A DNA stretch of 64,000 bases. It comes from Candidatus Nomurabacteria bacterium (GTDB taxonomy: Bacteria; Patescibacteriota; Saccharimonadia; Saccharimonadales; Saccharimonadaceae). The stretch's first letter is position 1. Every line of letters starts with the position of its first letter. The stretch is from the NCBI GenBank assembly GCA_031262695.1, contig JAISHF010000004.1, positions 1-64,000 of the forward strand, given 5' to 3'. Below the pieces are notes generated by a model, which searched no databases, had not been told where the DNA came from, and saw nothing but the letters and a program-made list of their open reading frames with translations. Positions 7,986-14,957 of the stretch are shown one piece after another. A program made the translations under genes and the position numbers.

Positions 7986-8468
7986 ATGTTAAGATTTCTT
8001 GGTACTTTCCGGGGCGGTGCTCTTACAGATGATCAAAAAGAGGCCCTTTTCCAGGAGCTCATCGACGACAAGCTGGGGCAATATGCGAACAAACTTGGTG
8101 AATATGTAGTATTCGTGGCAATCAGAGACGGCAAACTTTGCCGCTTTACTGCTGATGCGGGAAGTAGTATTAACGGCGCAAGAAATGACGAAGAAGTTGA
8201 TATTGCCGTAGCCAGTCTATATGAAGGTATTGATGGCGACGGCGACAATGATGATGACGATGAAGATGTCTGGGATGAAGCTACAAGCGTGCCCGTCGGC
8301 ATCTCCAGTAAAGTAGCTTTCGCTAATCTTTTTGCATATGCAGAGGAGCAGGCCAAGGTAAGCTCCGACAAGAAGGCTGATTTTTTTGCCTTGGATATCT
8401 CCGAGGGCAAGAAAAAGGCGTTTGCATTTTGTGCAAAGCGTAAGCCCGGTAAGACTAAAAAAGCTTAA
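7986..8468 (+). CDS. Acidic protein of unknown function
   Basis: The start is ATG 7986, seven bases after AGGAGG. An in-frame ATG at 7956 lies inside the leader structure. The 160 residues have no signal peptide or membrane helix. A run of Asp/Glu (DGDGDNDDDDEDVWDE) splits the protein near residues 85-100, and the tail is Lys-rich (KRKPGKTKKA). Family not recognised. It is a single-gene unit with its own promoter and structured leader, and its codon use differs from the neighbouring housekeeping genes. Confidence 0.8.
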   Translation: MLRFLGTFRGGALTDDQKEALFQELIDDKLGQYANKLGEYVVFVAIRDGKLCRFTADAGSSINGARNDEEVDIAVASLYEGIDGDGDNDDDDEDVWDEATSVPVGISSKVAFANLFAYAEEQAKVSSDKKADFFALDISEGKKKAFAFCAKRKPGKTKKA

Positions 8469-8506
8469 CCGCCGCCAGTTTCGGCGCAATTTCATCGCAT
8501 TATTTC

Positions 8507-8554
8507 ACAAGTGATACCCCCGCAATCAGGATGATTAGCGGGGGATTACTTGTG
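8507..8554 (+). terminator. Long hairpin after the 7986 gene
   Basis: CACAAGT-GAT-ACCCCCGC pairs with GCGGGGG-ATT-ACTTGTG. The strong stem lacks a U run. It lies in the convergent gap with the 8586 gene. Confidence 0.45.
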
Positions 8555-8585
8555 TGTTCTGCAAAAAGGCGACCTAATAGTTGGT

Positions 8586-8888
8586 CTATTCTTCATAGTT
8601 GTCGACATTGATAAAGACTAAGTTGGACGTGGGCGTTGGTTTGTTGGCGGCAGGTTGTATAGGAGTGCTGATTTCGCCGGTCTCGGTATCCACTCCGTTT
8701 GCGAGTGCGACAACAACCCCGATAACTAACAGGACAACGAAGATGACGAGGGCAGCGATTAAGAACGGCGAGATAATATCCCAGCCGGCCGCAATGTAGC
8801 CGCCGAGGTGCTCGGAGATAAAACCGATGAAAGCCAGAGCTAAGACGAAAGCCAAGATGAGCGCCAAGAATTTAAGAATTTTAGACAT
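8586..8888 (-). CDS. Small two-helix membrane protein
   Basis: 100 residues with two hydrophobic segments (about 5-25 and 40-65), then a polar Thr/Pro/Asn-rich tail. Start ATG follows AAGGAGG. Family not recognised. It has its own promoter and leader and sits in a row of three minus-strand single-gene membrane protein units (8586, 9060, 9743), each with its own promoter. These units may share regulation, judged only from promoter similarity. Confidence 0.75.
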   Translation of the reverse strand: MSKILKFLALILAFVLALAFIGFISEHLGGYIAAGWDIISPFLIAALVIFVVLLVIGVVVALANGVDTETGEISTPIQPAANKPTPTSNLVFINVDNYEE

Positions 8889-8977
8889 AGAGAGTCCTCC
8901 TTTGAATTCCTATAAATAGGTTATAATTTTGCAAAATAAAATTACGCGAAACTGAGCTGTTAGTGCCGCCTATTTAC

Positions 8978-9006
8978 ATTATATCATATTTTTGTTCAAA
9001 TTGCAA
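8978..9006 (-). promoter_or_regulatory. Promoter of the 8586 gene
   Basis: Minus-strand TTGCAA (9006-9001), 17 bases, TATAAT (8983-8978). The leader of about 85 bases holds GCGTAATTTTATT and AAAATTA segments that can pair. Confidence 0.65.
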
Positions 9007-9012
9007 GCCTTT

Positions 9013-9042
9013 ATAAGGCGCTATCTTACGATAGCGCCTTAT
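9013..9042 (-). terminator. Terminator of the 9060 gene
   Basis: Perfect 13-bp stem ATAAGGCGCTATC/GATAGCGCCTTAT with a 4-base loop just past the stop codon. Confidence 0.65.
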
Positions 9043-9059
9043 TTGTTGATTGCTTGGGC

Positions 9060-9554
9060 TTAGTATCTGTCGTCGTCGGCAATGCCGGCCATTTTACAGA
9101 TTTGAACATAAGCGTTATCACCAGTAGTGGCGTTGATGCAGCGGAAATAGATTTCCGATGAATCGCCGCTAGTGGTAATAGATATGTCAATGCTGTCGCA
9201 AAGGCGACCGAGAACACCTTGGTGTTTAGAGCAAGTGCGGATGCGGTGGGCGGGGATTACTCGTTCGTTCTTGGTGAGCCATCCGTATTTGTGGATGATT
9301 TTATCTTGGCCAATCAGCAGAACAGAGAAAGTCCGGGCATAGATGGCGATTACCGAGATAGCTATGCCGATAAACGCCATAATACTATAAGAGACAAGCG
9401 CAAATGTCGTGTCCGAAGAAGAGAGTTTTTCTCCTGCTAATTGTGCGAACCCATAGACGGTGCCGTAAAAGGCAAAACCGCCGACGATCCAGCAGGTTAT
9501 ACCGATAAGCAGGCCGACGATGTCGCGTTTACTGCGGTAATAGTATTTACTCAT
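9060..9554 (-). CDS. Membrane protein with bacterial PH-like domain (bPH2/DUF304 type)
   Basis: 164 residues from ATG 9554, which follows a TTGGAGG ribosome site. An in-frame start 15 bases upstream lies before that site. Two membrane segments at about 10-35 and 48-75 are followed by a PH-like region with the pattern IIHKYGWLTKNERVIPAHRI. Such domains are found in small bacterial membrane proteins of uncertain role. A second bPH2-like protein lies at 36736. It is a single-gene unit with its own promoter. Confidence 0.75.
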   Translation of the reverse strand: MSKYYYRSKRDIVGLLIGITCWIVGGFAFYGTVYGFAQLAGEKLSSSDTTFALVSYSIMAFIGIAISVIAIYARTFSVLLIGQDKIIHKYGWLTKNERVIPAHRIRTCSKHQGVLGRLCDSIDISITTSGDSSEIYFRCINATTGDNAYVQICKMAGIADDDRY

Positions 9555-9638
9555 GAGTAATACCTCCAACTAAGTTTAGAATAGCAATCAATATATCAAG
9601 GTGCCAGCATGGCACCCTCTGGGCCATTCTCTATCTAG

Positions 9639-9667
9639 ATTATATCATACCATAAGCAAAAAGTCAA
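9639..9667 (-). promoter_or_regulatory. Promoter of the 9060 gene
   Basis: Minus-strand TTGACT (9667-9662), 17 bases, TATAAT (9644-9639). The leader carries a GGTGCCA/TGGCACC hairpin. Confidence 0.65.
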
Positions 9668-9694
9668 TAGTTTTAGCGTAAAATGCAAAATATT

Positions 9695-9726
9695 AAAAGG
9701 GCTCAAGTAAAAACTTGAGCCCTTTT
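9695..9726 (-). terminator. Terminator of the 9743 gene
   Basis: 14-bp stem AAAAGGGCTCAAGT/ACTTGAGCCCTTTT with a 4-base loop. Confidence 0.75.
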
Positions 9727-9742
9727 GTGTCGTGAAGTAGCG

Positions 9743-10288
9743 TCAGCCGTTGTTGCGGCGAATGATAATCGTTCTTGTAGAACTGTCGTTCTGGGTGGGG
9801 CGATCATCATAGTCGTCGTCAGCAGCGCGGCTTGACCGTTGGTTGTTGTCTCGTTTTAAGAGGACGTCGCCGTTGCTCTTGCGCTCAATGCGGAACCCGT
9901 GGTCTTCTCTTTCGCGGAGTTTTCCGCTTTTTTTGTCAAAATAGAGACCGGATTTTTTATCGTCGATTTCATCGATTGCATCGTCGTCAATTCCGTCGCG
10001 TCTGACTTTGCGGGTGCGGGCATCTTTGCCGAACAAAAACTGGAGCAAAAAGAGAAAGATTGCTATAATAGCGCCGATTGCGATAACTAAGAGAGCATAT
10101 TGCCACCAATCTAAGCCGGAATCGACTACGGCGGTGTTGCCGAGGCTGGAGTAATCACCCGTGAGGGGTTCGGTGTTGTCGGTTGCCGCGGAGGCGCCGA
10201 TAGACAGTGAGAACATAAAAACAGACGCTAAAATAGCGGAAATGGCCGTCTTAAGAGCACGGCCGCGGGTTGCGAAACTAGTTTTCAT
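9743..10288 (-). CDS. Signal-peptide membrane protein with charged tail
   Basis: 181 residues. A signal peptide (about 1-34, ending SIGASAA) is followed by a short outside segment, one membrane helix (about 64-88), then a long charged Asp/Arg-rich cytoplasmic tail ending in TRTIIIRRNNG. Probably a type I membrane protein. Family not recognised. ATG follows AGGAGG. Promoter and leader resemble those of the other single-gene units. Confidence 0.75.
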   Translation of the reverse strand: MKTSFATRGRALKTAISAILASVFMFSLSIGASAATDNTEPLTGDYSSLGNTAVVDSGLDWWQYALLVIAIGAIIAIFLFLLQFLFGKDARTRKVRRDGIDDDAIDEIDDKKSGLYFDKKSGKLREREDHGFRIERKSNGDVLLKRDNNQRSSRAADDDYDDRPTQNDSSTRTIIIRRNNG

Positions 10289-10443
10289 AGTGAAAACCTC
10301 CTAAAAATATTCGAGTTTGGCCCTCGTTGGCCGTGCGCCGTTGATACTTCACAATACTAATGTCCGGTCGTCCGGACTAGTATAGAAGCTCGATCCGGAT
10401 CGACTCACACTTTCATTATATCACACTCGTGCTTAAAAGTCAA
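10289..10443 (-). promoter_or_regulatory. Promoter and leader of the 9743 gene
   Basis: Minus-strand TTGACT (10443-10438), 17 bases, TATAAT (10420-10415). The roughly 125-base leader has hairpins TCGATCCGGATCGA and GTCCGGACGACCGGAC. The stretch 10444-10640 holds no gene that I can support. Confidence 0.65.
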
Positions 10444-10657
10444 TAGTTTTGGCAGGTTTTGTGGGAAAATTGGGGTGATATTTTGCAATAACCCCTGTAA
10501 GATGTCAAGTTGATTTTTATACAAAATGTGGTGCAAAGTTTGCAAAAATGTGTTGTAATACTGTGGAAAAGTGGGGGATAAATCCACAAGATAGGGGCAG
10601 GGCGACAAAAAGGCGGGCGAATTTGGCAAAAGTTGGGGTTGTGATATAATAAAGTAA

Positions 10658-12454
10658 ATGGGCAAAGAAATTATTCATGTAGAGGTAGATGAGGATATTG
10701 CGGCGGTGATTAGCCGCGTGATGGCGGCGAACGAGCAGGTGGTGGCGGTGGTAGCGCCGAAGAATTTGGGGGCATTGCGTAGCGCGATGAACTTGAAATT
10801 GCTGAAAAAGGCGGCAAAAAGTGCTGGCAAGATTGTGGCAGTGGTATCTGATAGCCCTGTGATGCGGACTTTGGCAGGGGTGGCAGGCGTGCCGCTGGCG
10901 GCGAGTTTGCAGAGTAAGCCAGAGGTGCCAGAGATAGAGAGTGCGCCAGAGGGGCAGTTGGTGGCAGAGGAGTTGGCGGTGGGCGAGGGGCTGAGCTGGG
11001 CAACTTCTGCTAGCGAGCTTTCGCAAGGTAGCCGCTCGGGTGCGGCGTCGGCTCAGCCCGTCGCCACGGGTGAGCCGCGCCTCTCTCTTGGTCTGCCGGC
11101 CTCCGAGACGCCCCTCGCGGCCACCTTGCAAGAAAGCTCGCGCGGAGCCGAAAACGACGAAAGCGACGAAATCGGCCCGTCGGCGACAAAAAATCGGCGA
11201 TGGACGGCATTGACGGCAAAGGTAGATACGCTGTGGAAGAAGGTGTTGGTAGGGGGTGGATTGCTGGTTGGGGCGATTTTGATTGGGGTTTTGGTGCTGT
11301 TTTTGCTGGTTAGGCCGAGTGCGACAGTAGAGATTGCGACGGTGATGCAGACGATTGACGTGCGGAGTGAGGTGCGATTTAAGGTGAAAGATAATAACGT
11401 TGAGGGTGGGCTATTTCAGTTGACGGAGCAGTCATTAGGGGTGGAGCAAGCAGAGGAGTTTGAGGCGACGGGGGAGAAACTGGTGGGCGAGAAGGCGAAG
11501 GGGACGGTCAGTGTGAGCTATTGTGGTTCGCCGCAGACACTGACGACGCAACAATATTTTGAAGGTGCTGGTAAACGTTTTTATTTGGATAAGCAGGTTA
11601 CCTTGGATGGTGCGCTGTGTGCTGATGGTAGCTGGAAGTCGGCGTCGCTGGAGGTGACGGCAGCTGATATGGGCGAAGAGTTTAACGAGCCCGACAGTAA
11701 TAGCATGGCGTTTTCAGGCGATCCGTTTAGCTATCAGACTAAAGTGATAGCAACCAGCATCAGCGGCGGCACTAAACAGACGGTCAAGGTGGTGTCGGAG
11801 GAGGATGTGAAGAATGCAACGGAGCGGTTGGATACTTTGAGTATTGAAGAGGGGCGTTCGCGACTAAAAGCGTCGCTTGCAGATGATTTGTATGCGTTTG
11901 ACTTGACATTTTTGGCGGAAAGTGGCAACGTAGAGGTGTCGCCAAAGGTGGGTGAGACGGTGGCGGACGGCACGAAGGCGACGATTAAGCGGATGCAGAC
12001 TTATAAAATTATGACGGCAAGCAAGCCAGATATGGAGCAGTTTGCACGGAGTTTGGCGGAAAAGCAGGCGGACGGTAAGAAGATTTATCAGATTGGCAGT
12101 TTTGCGGATGGCGGGCTATTTTTGGAGCGAGCGATGATTACGGCACAGACGGGAGGGACGATTTGCCCAGAGGCGCCAGCGGAAACGCCAGAGGGAGGCG
12201 AGCCGTGCGTGCCAAAAACTGGCATAGTCAGCGAGATGACGGCACTACTCAAAACGGTGGCGACGGCGGGCGACGATATTTCGGAGAGCGAGATTGCGGC
12301 TGTGGTGAAGGGGCAAAAACTGAGTGATGCAAACCGTTTGGCAATGGAGGCGAAGGGCGTACAGCGGGTGAGTATTACCTTGAAGCCGTTTTGGGCCAGT
12401 CGCTTGCCAGAGGATATTTCGCGGATTACGGTTAAGATTCAGGCGGACCAATAA
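10658..12454 (+). CDS. Baseplate-J/gp47-like membrane protein, with in-frame palindromic insert
   Basis: 598 residues. The N-terminal domain (IIHVEVDEDIAAVISRVMAA..VVAVVAPKN, about 1-95) and overall layout match Patescibacteria proteins I recall being annotated baseplate J/gp47 family. A linker containing the palindromic element (residues about 117-164) leads to one membrane helix (about 200-225) and a large outside beta-rich domain. The start is ATG 10658, seven bases after TATAAT, so it is probably leaderless. Its TAA stop overlaps the ruvX ATG, suggesting coupled translation. Role unknown, perhaps cell envelope. Confidence 0.8.
   Translation: MGKEIIHVEVDEDIAAVISRVMAANEQVVAVVAPKNLGALRSAMNLKLLKKAAKSAGKIVAVVSDSPVMRTLAGVAGVPLAASLQSKPEVPEIESAPEGQLVAEELAVGEGLSWATSASELSQGSRSGAASAQPVATGEPRLSLGLPASETPLAATLQESSRGAENDESDEIGPSATKNRRWTALTAKVDTLWKKVLVGGGLLVGAILIGVLVLFLLVRPSATVEIATVMQTIDVRSEVRFKVKDNNVEGGLFQLTEQSLGVEQAEEFEATGEKLVGEKAKGTVSVSYCGSPQTLTTQQYFEGAGKRFYLDKQVTLDGALCADGSWKSASLEVTAADMGEEFNEPDSNSMAFSGDPFSYQTKVIATSISGGTKQTVKVVSEEDVKNATERLDTLSIEEGRSRLKASLADDLYAFDLTFLAESGNVEVSPKVGETVADGTKATIKRMQTYKIMTASKPDMEQFARSLAEKQADGKKIYQIGSFADGGLFLERAMITAQTGGTICPEAPAETPEGGEPCVPKTGIVSEMTALLKTVATAGDDISESEIAAVVKGQKLSDANRLAMEAKGVQRVSITLKPFWASRLPEDISRITVKIQADQ
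11009..11150 (+). repeat. In-frame palindromic element, copy 2 (in baseplate-J-like gene)
   Basis: Left arm from 11013 (GCGAGCTTTC, GCAAGGTAGCCGC) pairs with the right arm to 11141 (GCGGCCACCTTGC, GAAAGCTCGC). The inner hairpin 11050-11076 is GGCTCA-G-CCCGT/ACGGGTGAGCC. The 3' end GCGCGGAGCCGA is shared with copy 1. The primary sequence differs strongly from copies 3 and 4, but the layout is the same. Confidence 0.8.
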
Positions 12455-12876
12455 TGGCGATTTTCGGTCTAGATGTCGGCGAAAAGCGAGTGGGGGTGGC
12501 AAAATTTGACCCCGAAACGAAGATTGTGACGCCAGTTGGTGTGTTTTTGGCTGATAAAATGGATGAACTTGTTGCAAAATTGGCAACGGGCGACGATGAC
12601 ACGCTGGTGGTGGTGGGGATGCCGACGAACCAAAGGGGTGAACTGACAGCACAGAGTGAGATGGTGAAGATTTGGACGATGAAATTGAAGAGTTCATTGC
12701 CAGAAAATGTTAAATTGGTGTTTTTTGGTGAAAGTGGGACGACGAAGATTGCGATTGAGCGGCTACGGGAGCGGGGGTTTGATGATGTGAAGATTCGTGA
12801 GGCGCGGGCGGCTGGGGTGATTGACGCCGAGGCGGCCTGTGTGATTTTAGAAGGCTGGGCGGAGGAGAATTTTTGA
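12454..12876 (+). CDS. ruvX: Putative pre-16S rRNA nuclease RuvX (YqgF)
   Basis: RNase H-fold protein of the RuvX/YqgF family that processes pre-16S rRNA. The start MAIFGLDVGEKRVGVA carries the first catalytic Asp. The middle motif VVVGMPTNQRGE and the C-terminal GVIDAEAACVIL carry the others. 140 residues, normal size. ATG overlaps the upstream stop codon (TAATG). It lies just before mltG, a common order in bacteria. Confidence 0.93.
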   Translation: MAIFGLDVGEKRVGVAKFDPETKIVTPVGVFLADKMDELVAKLATGDDDTLVVVGMPTNQRGELTAQSEMVKIWTMKLKSSLPENVKLVFFGESGTTKIAIERLRERGFDDVKIREARAAGVIDAEAACVILEGWAEENF

Positions 12877-12925
12877 TGCGAGTTTTTACGGTTATACTGG
12901 AAAAAGTCGCGAAGGAGATAAAATA

Positions 12926-13882
12926 ATGAAATTATTAAAAACAATGCAAAGGTCGTTGAAGTGGATGTTGGCGTTGCTGATTGTGGTGGTGCTGGCCGGG
13001 GTGGCGTTGGGTGGCGTATGGATAAAAAAGAAGTTGGACGAGCGGGCAGCACGGCAGGCAGAATACGAGCGGATTGAGAACGAAAAGGCGGCAGAAATCA
13101 CGATGACATTTTTGCCAGGCAAGACGATGTTTTGGCTGAAAGAGCGGTTATTGGCACGCGGATTTAGCGAGAGCGAGATTGATACGGCGTTTGCAAAGCA
13201 ATATAGCACAATGGCAAAACTGGGGCGGCCGGCGACTTTGGCGAATATTACGGCGGCACAGGTGGCGGGCGCTGGCAAAATGTTGCCAGAGGATGGTGCG
13301 GGGATTGAGGGTTTTGTGTTCCCTGAAACGATTAATTTTTTGGCGGATGTGGATGTGGAGACGATTTTGGCGCGAATGGCGACAGAATTAGACAAGGCGG
13401 CGGCAGATGAGGATTTGGCGGCGAAGTTCCAAACGCAAGGGCTGACATTTTATCAGGGTTTGACGCTAGCGAGCATTGTAGAGGCAGAAACAGGCGGCAA
13501 CCACGAGGACGCGGCGAAGGTGGCGGCGATATTTTATAATCGTTTGCGGGCGAATTGGACGCTGGGGAGTGATGTGACGGCGATTTATGCGGCGAATTTG
13601 GCTGGCGTGCCGATAAAAAATACTGATGGTTCAACGAATTGGTCGGTTTTGACTTTTGACTCGCCGTGGAATACTCGGGTGCGAGCGGGGTTACCGCCGA
13701 CGCCGATAAATAGCCCAAGTTTAGAGGCGTTATTGGCAGTGGCCGAGCCAGATACTGAAAGTATGCGTGGCTATTATTACTTTTTGACGGGCGACGATAA
13801 TATTACTTATTTTGCACGGAACGAGGTGGAGCATCAGCAGAACATAAGGGAGCATTGTCAGGTAAAATGCGCGAGCTTGTAA
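12926..13882 (+). CDS. mltG: Endolytic murein transglycosylase MltG (YceG-like)
   Basis: Membrane-anchored enzyme that cuts nascent glycan strands and sets their length. An N-terminal membrane helix (about 12-33) is followed by the YceG domain. The catalytic Glu lies in LASIVEAETGG (near residue 186), and the C-terminal motif is DSPWNTRVRAGLPPTPINSP. 318 residues. ATG follows AAGGAGA, and a weak TATACT promoter lies in the gap after ruvX. Its 3' end overlaps the LysM-CHAP gene. Confidence 0.95.
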   Translation: MKLLKTMQRSLKWMLALLIVVVLAGVALGGVWIKKKLDERAARQAEYERIENEKAAEITMTFLPGKTMFWLKERLLARGFSESEIDTAFAKQYSTMAKLGRPATLANITAAQVAGAGKMLPEDGAGIEGFVFPETINFLADVDVETILARMATELDKAAADEDLAAKFQTQGLTFYQGLTLASIVEAETGGNHEDAAKVAAIFYNRLRANWTLGSDVTAIYAANLAGVPIKNTDGSTNWSVLTFDSPWNTRVRAGLPPTPINSPSLEALLAVAEPDTESMRGYYYFLTGDDNITYFARNEVEHQQNIREHCQVKCASL

Positions 13883-14931
13883 AAAAAATCACGAGCACTC
13901 CGCGGACAAAGCGGGGGCGGATAATGCGATTGTTCGCAGGTTATGGCTTGGCGGGTTTGGCGCTTACGGCGGCGTTTGTGGTGGGGTCTAGGGGTCAGCA
14001 GGCGGGCAATGATAATTTTACTTATTTAACAGATGATGATGTGAATATAAGTTTTATAAATGTGGTAGAAACTTCACTGGTGGCACAGTCGGCAGAGGTG
14101 GCGAAATTGGCTAGTGCGGGTGATGCGCGTGATATGGCAACTTCGCTTGCGGTAATTTTTGCGGCGGGTGGCGGGCAAGACCAGCCGATTACGATTATTA
14201 CGGCGTCACGTGGTGTAGAAGTCTATCGGGTAAAGGCGGGCGATACGGTGGCGAGTATTGCGCGGGCGCGGGGGATTACTGAGCAGACTTTGCGCTGGGC
14301 GAATAATATGCGGCGCAATGTGCAGGTTTCGGCGGGCAAAGATTTGTTATTGCCGGCAGAAGATGGTGTGATTTATGCGTGGCACGCAGATGATACAGTA
14401 GAGGAAGTGGCGGCGAAGTATAAGGGTGATGTGCAGCAGGTGATTGCATATAATGAGTTGGATAGTCGGGAGGTGCCGATTGGCGAGAAGATTTTTATTC
14501 CGAATGGCATTTTGCCGAATAATGAGCGGCCAGATTATGTGTCGCCATTGCAGTCGGTGATTGCGGCAGGTCGGGGTAATACTTATGCGTGGGGGCAGTG
14601 TACTTATTATGCGTTTGCACGGCGGCGGCAGTTGAACTTGCCGGTGGAGAATAACTGGGGACACGCACGGACTTGGGCAACGCAAGCAGAAAAAGATGGC
14701 TATGCGGTGGGCACAACGCCAGCGGTGGGGGCGATTATGCAGAGCGGCAACGATAACAGTTATAGTTTTGGACACGTGGCGATTGTGGAGAGTGTGGGCG
14801 AGGAGTCGATTATTGTGACTGATATGAATTATAATTATAAGCGCAATGTGATTTCGCGGCGTGAGATTGCGATGTCAGCGGCAACGGCGGTGAACGCTAG
14901 CGGTGTGCCAAAATACCGCTATATTTACTAG
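13867..14931 (+). CDS. LysM and CHAP domain cell-wall hydrolase
   Basis: Probable secreted or membrane-anchored peptidoglycan hydrolase. A membrane segment (about 20-42) is followed by LysM repeats (VYRVKAGDTVASIARARGIT and a second near YAWHADDTVEEVAAKYKGD), then a C-terminal CHAP amidase/peptidase domain with catalytic Cys in YAWGQCTYYAFARR and His in SFGHVAIVESV. The start ATG 13867 overlaps the mltG end by 16 bases. A TTG at 13855 is an alternative. The context with mltG suggests cell-wall remodelling. Confidence 0.9.
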   Translation: MRELVKKITSTPRTKRGRIMRLFAGYGLAGLALTAAFVVGSRGQQAGNDNFTYLTDDDVNISFINVVETSLVAQSAEVAKLASAGDARDMATSLAVIFAAGGGQDQPITIITASRGVEVYRVKAGDTVASIARARGITEQTLRWANNMRRNVQVSAGKDLLLPAEDGVIYAWHADDTVEEVAAKYKGDVQQVIAYNELDSREVPIGEKIFIPNGILPNNERPDYVSPLQSVIAAGRGNTYAWGQCTYYAFARRRQLNLPVENNWGHARTWATQAEKDGYAVGTTPAVGAIMQSGNDNSYSFGHVAIVESVGEESIIVTDMNYNYKRNVISRREIAMSAATAVNASGVPKYRYIY

Positions 14932-14957
14932 CGGCGGGTTTTGTGGTATAATAAAGT

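Noticed and set aside
8222-8290. Asp-rich run as a calcium-binding EF-hand in the 7986 protein
   Set aside because: The spacing does not fit an EF-hand or dockerin loop; it is a plain acidic stretch.
10561-10592. DnaA-box-like sequences (TGTGGAAAAG and ATCCACAA), also near 24395
   Set aside because: Only two loose matches, no cluster, no AT-rich unwinding region and no dnaA or dnaN nearby. Not enough for an origin.
12432-13052. Open frames antisense to ruvX and mltG
   Set aside because: Caused by GC-rich codon bias of the real genes on the other strand.
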